Positions 53,857-61,561 of a stretch of DNA of 64,000 nucleotides are shown here, piece by piece. The number at the start of each line of letters is the position of its first letter. Within the stretch, counting starts at the first letter, position 1. Source of the stretch: a virus; the IMG/VR virus record IMGVR_UViG_3300020183_000020, positions 46,138-110,137 of that record; one strand, written 5' to 3'. A program made the position numbers and the translations under genes. The notes below the pieces were generated by a model that saw only the letters and a list, made by a program, of their open reading frames with translations, was not told the DNA's origin and searched no databases.

Positions 53857-54867
53857 ATGAAACTTGCAAAGCAAATACTACTGCTGGCGTGGGTCAAAGA
53901 GAAGACACAGATCAACCCTAAACGCCTATCGGATAACCTGACAAGAGATCAGCTTTCCGAGTTGTTGGGGTTATTGGATAAGCTAAAGAGCTTAGGGGGA
54001 GTGTTCACGCCGCAGGAAGTGATAGAGGAGTATCTCGAAGATAATGGTGTGGATTTATCAGCCCCGAAAAAGTGTTCATCAGGGCAAAAGATAGATATGG
54101 TTCTTTTAACTGCAACACATCCAAAATTGGATAATGGGTGTGTGAGCGTTTTTTTAAGCCATTTATTATTGGCACACGGCTTCAAGAACACCCGTTCAAA
54201 CAGGAGACTTCTGACTAAACACTTTAAGGAGTTGGGTTATCAGCTATCCAAAAAGGAGCTGATAACTAGTCCACATAGAGAGTTATCAGAGGTAGTGCAA
54301 CTAAAGGAGGCATATGAACCGAAGTTCCCCTCAGGTCTAGATGTGAGTGAAGCGGAGCCGAAGAAGCGTAATGCTCACATAGTGGATTGGCTTTATGAAG
54401 GTCATGAAGTGCAGGTAGGGGGAGAAGCATACACAAGAAAAAATGTGAACGCTCGTTGGGAAGCCTTTATGGTGAGACGGATGCACGAGTTGTATGAGTC
54501 AAGCGAGCTACCTTATCTATATAAGCACCGAGTACAACGCGGGGTCTTTGATGATGTCGCTGAAGTACGCATGATCTTCCAACTAGCTATCCGAGATGTG
54601 TTTAAGCCGATGAACATAATAGATTGGGTCACTCTCTCAGTCGGGTATGAACTGCCTTTGTTTGATTCGGCGGATAGCCAACATAAAGAAGTCTTGGTGT
54701 CCACCTGTACCGACAGCGTATTGGGGATTTTGAACAAGACACTTGTAGACGGAAAACCGCTAGCTATTGACCCCAAAATGGTAAGTGGTTGGTTAAGTCT
54801 GTTGGTTATTTCGTATGTCGAGGATGCTCTAAGCCAATTCAAAGGAATGAGATGTCATACCTCCTGA
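53857..54867 (+). CDS. Hypothetical protein (336 aa)
   Basis: MKLAKQILLLAWVKEKTQIN..., largely helical. The N-terminal 70 residues look like a small helical bundle with FTPQEVIEEYLEDNGVDL. No nuclease, ATPase or DNA-binding motif found. Position just before a transglycosylase and the primase hints at early or replication genes. Its end overlaps the next gene start by 16 nt. Confidence 0.65.
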   Translation: MKLAKQILLLAWVKEKTQINPKRLSDNLTRDQLSELLGLLDKLKSLGGVFTPQEVIEEYLEDNGVDLSAPKKCSSGQKIDMVLLTATHPKLDNGCVSVFLSHLLLAHGFKNTRSNRRLLTKHFKELGYQLSKKELITSPHRELSEVVQLKEAYEPKFPSGLDVSEAEPKKRNAHIVDWLYEGHEVQVGGEAYTRKNVNARWEAFMVRRMHELYESSELPYLYKHRVQRGVFDDVAEVRMIFQLAIRDVFKPMNIIDWVTLSVGYELPLFDSADSQHKEVLVSTCTDSVLGILNKTLVDGKPLAIDPKMVSGWLSLLVISYVEDALSQFKGMRCHTS

Positions 54868-55598
54868 TTTTAAGTCTTTCTTTCCAATGTTTATTGGACG
54901 GACTGCAACAAGCCTCCCGAGTTAATATCCTGCCGAAGTGGAAGTTTGTTTATTCTCGCCCCGCCGAGTATGGAGACCAACTCAGATTTCTTCAACACGC
55001 TTGGGAGGATGCAGAAACCGATCCAAGAATACTAGCACTCGCTTGGATGGAAAGTCGGATAAGACCAACTATCCATAAAGGAGATAATGGTAAAGCCTGT
55101 GGGGTGTTTCAAATTCATGCTAGGTATTCGTATCCCGCTTTCACAAGGGGACATTGGAATAATTGGAACCCTGAGGAACACAAAGAAGCTATCCAAAAAG
55201 AGTGCGTCAAACTAAAACACCCTAAATACGCAGTCCAAGTCATGAGGAAGTTCCTCCACCTTTTTGACGAAGAAGATTTACACTCCTGCCACCACCAAAG
55301 CGGTATCCGTGGCTCTTGTAATGATTGGTATAAACAACGCCTTGATTATTGGATAACATTTTTCCAATATAAACTCGTAACCTGTTCTAATGGAGATATG
55401 TCGATGGCTATGATGCGTACAGGAACCCCTACTTCCGCTACACCTATTGAGATGGTTCAGGGATATCTTGATGGGATGCAGGGCAAGTCACCTTCTTCTC
55501 AGTCCGATGTCTATAAGACAGGATACGAACTCGCCCTTAAAGTTAAACGCGGGGAAACCGAAGCTCCAGCTTGGGCTATCACCCACCAAAATGGATAA
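54852..55598 (+). CDS. Lysozyme-like transglycosylase with hydrophobic N-terminus (248 aa)
   Basis: The start at ATG 54852, with AAAGGA 5 nt upstream, gives MSYLLILSLSFQCLLDGLQQ, a short hydrophobic leader that may act as signal or anchor. The catalytic region ILALAWMESRIRPTIHKGDN places the Glu, followed by ACGVFQIHARYSYP and CHHQSGIRGSCNDWYKQRL. The C-terminal domain (MVQGYLDGMQGK, VYKTGYELALKVKRGE) is a small repeat-like phage domain. It likely degrades peptidoglycan at lysis or entry. Confidence 0.7.
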   Translation: MSYLLILSLSFQCLLDGLQQASRVNILPKWKFVYSRPAEYGDQLRFLQHAWEDAETDPRILALAWMESRIRPTIHKGDNGKACGVFQIHARYSYPAFTRGHWNNWNPEEHKEAIQKECVKLKHPKYAVQVMRKFLHLFDEEDLHSCHHQSGIRGSCNDWYKQRLDYWITFFQYKLVTCSNGDMSMAMMRTGTPTSATPIEMVQGYLDGMQGKSPSSQSDVYKTGYELALKVKRGETEAPAWAITHQNG

Positions 55599-55604
55599 CG
55601 CTAC

Positions 55605-56276
55605 ATGGACGATGGATGGCTTAAACAAGGTTTTGCAAGCCCCCTAGAGACATATCGACCATACCTCCTCTCTAGAGGTGTCAATAGCCAATCCACTATC
55701 CATTTCCACTCTTGGAACCCCCATTCAAATGTCCAAGACCCCCGTTTTAAATCTATGTTTGGACAACAAGGGGAACGCATAAAAGAACACCTGATTATTC
55801 CGATCTCCTCCCCTAGAGGTCAAATCATCGGACTTGAAGCCCGCTCTCTTTCTGAAGATGGACAAAAGAAAGTCCTTCAGTATCGTACACCACACTCTCA
55901 ATGGAACCCTTACCTACTCGGCTCTCAAAATGCTTTTAAAGCCCTTTGGGAAGGACACGACCTTTGGATAGTCGAAGGTGTGTTTGATCTGATCGCAGTT
56001 GAAAAATGCCTCTCTAATGGAGATGCCGTTTGTTCAACCCTCCGTGCAGGTATGGACGCAAATACTCTCGCATCCATCTCTCAGTTTTATACTCCCATGT
56101 CCACCATCTATATCTGTTACGACAATGACGAAACAGGAAGAAAGAAATCTCTTTGGCTTCATAAGGAGATGTCCCGCCTCGGAATCCGTTGTGTAGAATG
56201 GAAGTACAGAGGAAAAGACCCCGGAGAAGTTTGGAAAGCTGGCGGTCTTCAGGGTCTAAAGAAAATGTTTTATTAA
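55605..56276 (+). CDS. DNA primase, Toprim catalytic core only (223 aa)
   Basis: Synthesises RNA primers. HLIIPISSPRGQIIGLEARS (about residues 62-81) matches the DnaG core N-terminal subdomain. The Toprim domain has WIVEGVFDLIAVEKC (Glu near residue 124) and CYDNDETGRKKSLWL (DxD near 172-174). The usual N-terminal zinc-binding domain and C-terminal helicase domain are both absent, so template recognition must come from elsewhere. It starts 6 nt after the transglycosylase stop. Confidence 0.8.
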   Translation: MDDGWLKQGFASPLETYRPYLLSRGVNSQSTIHFHSWNPHSNVQDPRFKSMFGQQGERIKEHLIIPISSPRGQIIGLEARSLSEDGQKKVLQYRTPHSQWNPYLLGSQNAFKALWEGHDLWIVEGVFDLIAVEKCLSNGDAVCSTLRAGMDANTLASISQFYTPMSTIYICYDNDETGRKKSLWLHKEMSRLGIRCVEWKYRGKDPGEVWKAGGLQGLKKMFY

Positions 56277-56329
56277 TAGATCATCTATCATATGCACCTA
56301 ATCAAGACACCTAACTAGGAGCATAAACC

Positions 56330-56755
56330 ATGAGAAGAACCGCTAGTGAAATCTTAAGTGACCTTGAAACCCGCATCGCACGCTTAGAGCGTCACGCTTC
56401 CAAGTCCCGTTTCGCTGACGATATGTGGGCGGATGACCTTGAGGCGGATGATATGTTCGCTGATGAGATGTTCGCAGGGCGTACTTGGGACGGCAAGGGG
56501 AATCAGAAAGACTACAACAACCCACCCGCCCCAAAAAATCAAGCAGATTGTTACTCCGCAGACAATTGGGAAGGACTCGGTAAGCCCGGTCAGGGCGAAA
56601 CCTGTTATCGTCTCCACAACAACTACGGCGAAGCCAACTCAGGTAAGCCGGGTTCAGCCGCTAGAAAAGAGTACAACAGGAGATACCGTGAGGAGTGGAT
56701 GGACTCTGCCTCCATCAAGAGACCTGAGGGTAAGAGACCAGGCGGTCGTAGATAG
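56330..56755 (+). CDS. Leader-module protein with acidic repeat (141 aa)
   Basis: The N-terminus MRRTASEILSDLETRIARLE is a clear copy of the shared leader. It is followed by an acidic Met-rich repeat (FADDMWADDLEADDMFADE...) and then a Gly/Asn-rich, finally basic tail (KRPEGKRPGGRR). Two Cys (ADCYSADNW, ETCYRLHNN) are evenly placed. No known domain. AGGAG RBS. The charge-separated layout resembles phage internal or scaffold-associated proteins, which is inference. Confidence 0.65.
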   Translation: MRRTASEILSDLETRIARLERHASKSRFADDMWADDLEADDMFADEMFAGRTWDGKGNQKDYNNPPAPKNQADCYSADNWEGLGKPGQGETCYRLHNNYGEANSGKPGSAARKEYNRRYREEWMDSASIKRPEGKRPGGRR

Positions 56756-56756
56756 A

Positions 56757-56785
56757 GTATCCCAAGGGGGTTTCTCCGTTATTAG
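56757..56785 (+). promoter_or_regulatory. Candidate phage promoter, GTATCCCA class
   Basis: GTATCCCAA, 14 nt, TATTAGTTAGGTGTGAGAGATA; 17-nt spacer. GGTGTG/CACACC (56789-56807) forms an inverted repeat just downstream. It is nearly identical over 29 nt to the 2800-2828 copy on the other strand. Confidence 0.6.
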
Positions 56786-56827
56786 TTAGGTGTGAGAGAT
56801 ACACACCAACCCCCTCAGGAGATGATC

Positions 56828-57055
56828 ATGCCCAAGCTCTTCATGACCCGCCACAAGCTCCACGGCACCCTCGACCTCACCGTCCACACCGCTCACCACA
56901 TCAAGCTCCTCAGCATCCTCCCCCACGCCAAAGTCCTCGTCAAGACCCCGACCACCACGATGCTTACCTTGAAGTACGACTCCTTCAAGGGGAAGGATGG
57001 GTCGGAGGAGGTGGTGGGGGTGTTGCGTGGATACTACGAGATTGTGGAGGGGTGA
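56828..57055 (+). CDS. Small hypothetical protein (75 aa)
   Basis: The start ATG 56828 (MPKLFMTRHKLHGTLDLTVH) has CAGGAG 7 nt upstream; an upstream GTG frame start runs through the promoter leader and is rejected. It is beta-rich, His-rich at the N-terminus, with strong C-ending codon choice (CTC, ACC, GTC, AAG) unlike its neighbours. No domain recognised. Confidence 0.6.
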   Translation: MPKLFMTRHKLHGTLDLTVHTAHHIKLLSILPHAKVLVKTPTTTMLTLKYDSFKGKDGSEEVVGVLRGYYEIVEG

Positions 57056-57075
57056 CCCCCCCTTGGGGATGTTGA

Positions 57076-57441
57076 GTGATAAGGCTCGGTGACTACATCC
57101 TTTATGGGAAACACTTAAAGCTACGCCAAGTCTTGTCTCTGAACACCTTACATGGATATGGGGTGAGTAATGGCGTATGTGTTCCCCTTAAAGATATCTA
57201 CGCAGTAGTCCCAACCCTTTATCAGCCACAGACCTTGACTAATGTCAACATACTCGTAAACGGATACCTTCCAATATATCGGCATATATTATTGTGCCTA
57301 CCACCCTCTACAACGGGTGACCTAGTAAAGGTTTATATACCCCATGCAGGGGTATTAGAGGGTGTTGTTTCCCATTGGGAGGGAAGCTCAGTTTTTATAT
57401 TTGAGCTAGTGTCACACGCCAAAATAGTTCTCGTAGCGTGA
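57076..57441 (+). CDS. Hypothetical protein (121 aa), tandem paralogue A
   Basis: GTG start with GGGGA 7 nt upstream. LGDYILYGKHLKLRQVL near the N-terminus matches IGDFMVWGGNQLRFARIL of the next gene, and both continue to a V/L-P-T segment around residue 47. It is probably an SH3-like or small beta-barrel fold, by strand pattern only. Function unknown. Confidence 0.55.
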   Translation: MIRLGDYILYGKHLKLRQVLSLNTLHGYGVSNGVCVPLKDIYAVVPTLYQPQTLTNVNILVNGYLPIYRHILLCLPPSTTGDLVKVYIPHAGVLEGVVSHWEGSSVFIFELVSHAKIVLVA

Positions 57442-57471
57442 ATCTAGTGCAGCACAGAAAGGATAAAAGAG

Positions 57472-57888
57472 ATGGGTAATATTGGAGACTTTATGGTTTG
57501 GGGGGGAAATCAACTGAGGTTTGCCCGCATCCTCGAAAAACACTCACAGGGCTTGTTTTACGGATACTTGAGTGATAATGGCAAAATAAAGTATATAGCC
57601 GATCCTTTCGCTATCCTTCCCACGCACTATGCGGAAATATCCCCAACATCTTCGGATCGTATCATCGTTTGTGGGGATAAAAGTTTCATATACTTGAATT
57701 GGGAAGAAGCGAGTGTGAGTTTTTTCGGTAGCGGGGTATTCGAGATTTACTTTGAGGGCAAATTATATTTGGGGGTTGGCACAGCTTGCCCTCATGCCTT
57801 TCGAGGCGTAGAGGGGAGGAGGAGTTACTTCTTCTTTACTGAGATCAAAACTAATACTCTTTACGCTTTGCCCTCAAGCAAGACCTGA
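57472..57888 (+). CDS. Hypothetical protein (138 aa), tandem paralogue B
   Basis: MGNIGDFMVWGGNQLRFARI..., homologous at its N-terminus to the gene directly upstream and extended at the C-terminus. AAAGGA RBS. No catalytic motif. The pair arose by tandem duplication. Confidence 0.6.
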   Translation: MGNIGDFMVWGGNQLRFARILEKHSQGLFYGYLSDNGKIKYIADPFAILPTHYAEISPTSSDRIIVCGDKSFIYLNWEEASVSFFGSGVFEIYFEGKLYLGVGTACPHAFRGVEGRRSYFFFTEIKTNTLYALPSSKT

Positions 57889-57924
57889 TAATCCGTAAAT
57901 GATCCTCGCTTAGGTCTTATAAGG

Positions 57925-57953
57925 GTATCCCAACCCGAACTATCCTATATTAG
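57925..57953 (+). promoter_or_regulatory. Candidate phage promoter, GTATCCCA class
   Basis: GTATCCCAA, 14 nt, TATTAGTGGGGTGTGAGAGATA; 17-nt spacer. GGGGT/ACCCC inverted repeat at 57955-57975. It drives the DNA ligase gene. Confidence 0.6.
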
Positions 57954-57994
57954 TGGGGTGTGAGAGATAGACCCCCTTAACTAAGGAAATTGAG

Positions 57995-58894
57995 ATGAAG
58001 TATCACAAGCCTCAGCTTGCCAAGACTGCTGACGAGAAGTTCTTATCCGCCTGTAAGGGTAGCCACCTTGTGGTGGCAGAGATGAAACTCGATGGACATC
58101 GCATCATGATTGCCCATGATCAGGCATGGTCTCGTATAGGTAAGGAGATCAAGTCGGTGGGGCATATTCAAGCTCACTTGCCCGCTGGCTTAATGCTTGA
58201 CGGGGAGTTGATCCCTCGGGCAGGGGTGGAGGGTTCCGATGTCGTTTCTCATCTCAGAGCGAATGACCCTGAGGCACTTGAGTTTGTTATCTTTGATGTC
58301 CTCTATGTAGAGGGACAAAGCGTGATGAACCTGCCTTGGTTGGAGAGGCGTAAGATCATTGAGAACCTACCCTCTTTCACCAACACTCGACTTTCTGTTT
58401 TGTATCCTCTGTCTCAGTACACGATTGAGGATTTGATGGCGTTAGCGGCAGATCGAGGGCATGAGGGCATCATGCTCAAAAAGGTTACGGAACCCTACAA
58501 GGAGAATAGCCGCTCGGCTTGGGTGAAGCACAAGTTTACGGATACTCATGATGTGGTCATTGTGGACGCTAATGCCAAGCCCTCAGAATGGCGTGTCCGT
58601 CCAGGAGAGATGGGTACAGATGGTATCTTGTACCCTCAAGGTCGTCACTCAGACCCTTGGCTTGCAGGTCATGTCGGACTGAGTTATGGATATTATGACC
58701 AACAGGGGGTTCTTCGTGTGGTTGGTTCCCTTGGGGAAACGGGAACGCCTGAAGATATGTCCGCCCATGTTGGAAAAGTTGCAGAGGTTAAGGGTTATGG
58801 ATTGTATCCCACAGGGGCTATTCGACACCCTGTGTTCCTCCGCTGGCGTGACGACAAGCTACCTACCGATTGTGTGTTTAACTTCGCCAACTAA
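57995..58894 (+). CDS. ATP-dependent DNA ligase (299 aa)
   Basis: Seals nicks in duplex DNA. Nucleotidyltransferase motifs: I EMKLDGHR with the adenylated Lys31 and R36, III LDGEL (68-72), IIIa-like EFVIFDVLYVEG, IV EGIMLKK (157-163) and V WVKHK (176-180). A C-terminal OB-fold follows (VGLSYGYYDQQGVLRVVGSL, VFLRWRDDK). At 299 aa it is a minimal ligase with only the catalytic and OB domains. AAGGA RBS; its own promoter element at 57925-57953. Confidence 0.9.
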   Translation: MKYHKPQLAKTADEKFLSACKGSHLVVAEMKLDGHRIMIAHDQAWSRIGKEIKSVGHIQAHLPAGLMLDGELIPRAGVEGSDVVSHLRANDPEALEFVIFDVLYVEGQSVMNLPWLERRKIIENLPSFTNTRLSVLYPLSQYTIEDLMALAADRGHEGIMLKKVTEPYKENSRSAWVKHKFTDTHDVVIVDANAKPSEWRVRPGEMGTDGILYPQGRHSDPWLAGHVGLSYGYYDQQGVLRVVGSLGETGTPEDMSAHVGKVAEVKGYGLYPTGAIRHPVFLRWRDDKLPTDCVFNFAN

Positions 58895-58897
58895 CTC

Positions 58898-59279
58898 TTA
58901 GTCGCCGTAAACATCCAACTCACTTAAATTGCCCATGCGAGGTCTGCCCATATAGTTAGGGTTCGCATAATGTAAGGGGTCTCCTGTAATATCCTGAACC
59001 ACCGCAGTCATCTCCTCCGCTGTCCTAGCCCTTGTATTAAAGGCTTCTTGGAAATTAGCAATGAATTCCTTCTCAGAACAGCGGAATACCATATCTCCGT
59101 CTCTGTCGAAGTCGTACTGCAAGAAGGTGGCACCATCGAAGTAGTCGTGATATAATCCTACTATATCACCGTAGTACTTACCCGCCGCTGTCCTCGAAGT
59201 GGAACCCGCACGCCTTTCAAGGCGTGCGGGTTCTCATCTCAAGGCTTCTTAAAACTTCACTAGCGGTTCTTCTTATCAT
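58898..59279 (-). pseudogene. Leader-module gene with a 1-nt frameshift at a perfect palindrome
   Basis: From ATG 59279 (GGAG upstream) the frame gives MIRRTASEVLRSLEMR then TRTP and a stop. One base fewer in the CCC run (59228-59230) would continue as TARLERRAGSTSRTAAGKYY and on to the TAA-side end at 58898, making about 126 aa with a normal leader. The first 48 nt equal the start of the gene at 9945. The downstream part (LQYDFDRDGDMVFRCSEKEF...) is an intact frame ending LSELDVYGD. It could be a real mutation, a read error, or +1 frameshifting. Confidence 0.75.
59202..59233. repeat. Perfect 13-bp palindrome at the frameshift site
   Basis: GAACCCGCACGCC / GGCGTGCGGGTTC with a TTTCAA centre that adds two more pairs. 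No adjacent T-run. It is wholly inside the coding region of the leader-module gene, and the surplus base lies in one arm. Confidence 0.85.
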
Positions 59280-59351
59280 TATCAAATCTCCAAGGGGGTA
59301 ATGGATAGGGGTTAATAGATAACTTGTAGGGGTCTCTAGATGACGGATATG

Positions 59352-59798
59352 TTAATCCACTCTGCGACCTTTGATGTCTTTCACAGCAGAGGCAATACCG
59401 ATAGAAACTTCTGTTCTGAAATCAGTAGGCACCCCGCCCGATGGGGTGATAACGCAGTCAATCTCTAGCTTCAAGAGACCACCTGAACGAAATTCACCAC
59501 TTCCCGAAAACGAATTCCAAGTACCCACCTGAATACTCTTGAACTCAATATCCGCATCGTGATCAAGGTCTACTCTACTCTCCTTCTCAAACTGAGATTG
59601 AACTGCCCGCACTACTGCATTATTTACCCCATCCCCAAAGAATTTAAAAGCGTCGAATTTCATTAGGGATTTCTGTACGACAGGTTCTATACCCTCACCC
59701 ATCTGAACATAGAACATACCATTACTTGCGGTACGACCTTCGAGGCGAGCAACGCGAGCCTGTAGATGACGGATAACATCAGCAGCACTTCTTCTCAT
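59352..59798 (-). CDS. Leader-module protein (148 aa)
   Basis: N-terminus MRRSAADVIRHLQARVARLE, then GRTASN, a copy of the shared leader. The body (GMFYVQMGEGIEPVVQKSLM..., ESRVDLDHDADIEFKSIQVG, DCVITPSGG) is mixed alpha/beta with no known domain. The 5' leader contains CCTATCCATTA then CCTTGGAG, also found upstream of the frameshifted sister gene at 59279, so the two share control or origin. Confidence 0.65.
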   Translation of the reverse strand: MRRSAADVIRHLQARVARLEGRTASNGMFYVQMGEGIEPVVQKSLMKFDAFKFFGDGVNNAVVRAVQSQFEKESRVDLDHDADIEFKSIQVGTWNSFSGSGEFRSGGLLKLEIDCVITPSGGVPTDFRTEVSIGIASAVKDIKGRRVD

Positions 59799-59866
59799 GA
59801 TTGAAACTCCAAGGGATTAATGGATAGGGATTTATCCACTCACGCTTGGAGAGAATATAGATAAAC

Positions 59867-59874
59867 TATAAAAG
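59867..59874 (+). promoter_or_regulatory. TATAAAAG box upstream of the SPPY methylase
   Basis: TATAAAAG lies 27 nt before the ATG at 59902. It is a weak match to T4-type late boxes and is listed because similar boxes precede two other genes. Confidence 0.2.
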
Positions 59875-59901
59875 CCTTAAATCTCTAAAGGAGTGTGACA
59901 T

Positions 59902-61083
59902 ATGTTCTTTGAGTACGACAAGAAGCCGCTGATGAGCTTAGACGAATGTGAAATAAAGGTGGGAGACAGGGTTCAAATTCCACCTAGCTTGTGGGTCGAG
60001 ATTAGGGAATCGTTTACGCAGGAGGCTATTACTGCACATTTGGGAAATGTGATCAAAAGATTGCCCTTTCCAATTAGGGAGTACACGCAACAAGAAATAC
60101 AAGATGACTTGAACGCATTGAGAGCGGAATCCTTGAAATATGAAGTATCTCCTTGGAGCACCCCACGGATAAACACACCAATGAACTTGGTTTATGGTTC
60201 TAAGCCTATCTGCCTGATAGGAAACAATAGTGGGCTAAAAGTATCCAATATCCAAACTCAGGCTATCCGTATGGAGTGTGGGTTAAAGAAGCAGGGTGCT
60301 CCGATGGAAGAATGGAGGAACGCCCATGCGAAAAAGAGCAACTTCTTTAGATGTCTGTTTGGGATACTTTCAGAGGAAGTGTCAACTAAGGGGATAGAGA
60401 ACTCGATTTTGTATCGAGCGTTAAAGATGCACACCTATATGGCGAGTCAGTTTAAGCCTAGCGTAGCGAAATCTATTTATGACCTGTTTGGTGCGAAGAG
60501 GGTCTTAGATTTCTCAGCAGGTTGGGGGGATAGATTGGTTGGGTTCTTGGCTAGTGGGGCGGAGAGTTATGTAGGGATTGATCCGAATACCAAACTGCAT
60601 GAGCCATATAGACGGATATCGGATAGTGTAGGTGGAACTAAGGCAACGGAGTTTATTTGTTCTCCAGCTGAAGAAGTGAACTATGGGGGCATTTCGTATG
60701 ATTTTGTGTTTACAAGCCCGCCATATTTCGACACCGAGAGATACTCGGAAGAACCTACACAAAGTTGGATAAGACACTCCACATTGGATAAATGGTTGAA
60801 TGGGTTTTTATTTGAGGTATTGGGCAGGGTCTATGGTGGTCTTGAGGATGGAGGCAGGTTAGCTGTGAATATATCGGATAAGAAAGGCGAGGGAAATATC
60901 TGCCAACCGATGTTGGAGTTTATGGATAAACTAGGTGCGACTTATGAGGGCGTGATTGGATATAAAATGCACAAGAGGAACGGGATAGGTCTTGAGGGGA
61001 ATTTCTGCGAGCCTGTTTTTGTTTGGAGCAAGGGGGGAGCCCCTGAGCCGAAATGGATAACCGATAACTTCTTTGGTGTATAG
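59902..61083 (+). CDS. SAM-dependent DNA methyltransferase, SPPY type (393 aa)
   Basis: AdoMet-binding motif I is VLDFSAGWGDRLVGFLASGA (about residues 201-220), then YVGIDPN; catalytic motif IV is DFVFTSPPYFDTERY (SPPY near residue 271). SPPY is typical of N4-cytosine and some N6-adenine beta-class methylases. An N-terminal 190 residues without a known domain (IKVGDRVQIPPSLWVEIRES...) precede the catalytic domain and may recognise the target. AAGGAG RBS. It is the third DNA methylase in the window. Confidence 0.8.
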   Translation: MFFEYDKKPLMSLDECEIKVGDRVQIPPSLWVEIRESFTQEAITAHLGNVIKRLPFPIREYTQQEIQDDLNALRAESLKYEVSPWSTPRINTPMNLVYGSKPICLIGNNSGLKVSNIQTQAIRMECGLKKQGAPMEEWRNAHAKKSNFFRCLFGILSEEVSTKGIENSILYRALKMHTYMASQFKPSVAKSIYDLFGAKRVLDFSAGWGDRLVGFLASGAESYVGIDPNTKLHEPYRRISDSVGGTKATEFICSPAEEVNYGGISYDFVFTSPPYFDTERYSEEPTQSWIRHSTLDKWLNGFLFEVLGRVYGGLEDGGRLAVNISDKKGEGNICQPMLEFMDKLGATYEGVIGYKMHKRNGIGLEGNFCEPVFVWSKGGAPEPKWITDNFFGV

Positions 61084-61127
61084 TCTAGGTGGGCAAACTG
61101 AAACCTCTTTGATGTGGGGTCAAGAAG

Positions 61128-61156
61128 GTATCCCAAGGGGGTGTTCTCCGTATATG
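61128..61156 (+). promoter_or_regulatory. Candidate phage promoter, GTATCCCA class
   Basis: GTATCCCAA, 14 nt, TATATGTGTGG; 17-nt spacer. A perfect 10-bp inverted repeat ATATGTGTGG/CCACACATAT (61152-61179) overlaps the second block and the start region. Confidence 0.5.
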
Positions 61157-61191
61157 TGTGGTGTGGCTACCACACATATGGAGAAGCAAAG

Positions 61192-61395
61192 ATGATCATA
61201 AAGGGACTTGAAGAAAAGTTTTATGGACTCAATGAGGTTGAGTATTCGCTGAGTAAGCTCGGCTTGACGGAGGCAGGGATTATAGACCTGTGGAATGGGG
61301 ACTATATTGCCAATCCGTTTGGGGAGGATTGGTCTTCTCTCAGCAGTTACAAGAAGTGTGCGTTTATGGATAAACTTCTTGACATGGGGGAGTGA
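61192..61395 (+). CDS. Small hypothetical protein (67 aa)
   Basis: ATG 61192 has GGAG 8 nt upstream; an earlier in-frame ATG at 61114 lies before the promoter element. It reads MIIKGLEEKFYGLNEVEYSL... and is helical and acidic. No domain known. It is a single-gene unit with its own promoter element. Confidence 0.6.
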   Translation: MIIKGLEEKFYGLNEVEYSLSKLGLTEAGIIDLWNGDYIANPFGEDWSSLSSYKKCAFMDKLLDMGE

Positions 61396-61434
61396 GATAT
61401 AGTAGGGGTGTGGCACATAAGTGAGGAAATACCT

Positions 61435-61521
61435 ATGTGTCTACTATATACGCTAATAATTGCCTTTTCTTATGGGATATTCGTAAGGGAGGCGATTAAG
61501 CATTATCGTTCTAATGGGTAG
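61435..61521 (+). CDS. Very small membrane peptide (28 aa)
   Basis: MCLLYTLIIAFSYGIFVREA followed by IKHYRSNG. GAGGA lies 9 nt upstream. One hydrophobic helix with a positively charged C-terminus; an inner-membrane peptide is plausible. Supported only by RBS, composition and position between two genes. Confidence 0.4.
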   Translation: MCLLYTLIIAFSYGIFVREAIKHYRSNG

Positions 61522-61533
61522 ATTGTTTATGAT

Positions 61534-61559
61534 GCGTCACCGATGAAAGAAGGTGACGC
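61534..61559 (+). promoter_or_regulatory. Hairpin covering the RBS
   Basis: GCGTCACC / GGTGACGC with a 10-nt loop. The 3' arm includes part of AAGGTG, the RBS of the ATG at 61562, and ends 2 nt before it. Confidence 0.5.
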
Positions 61560-61561
61560 GA

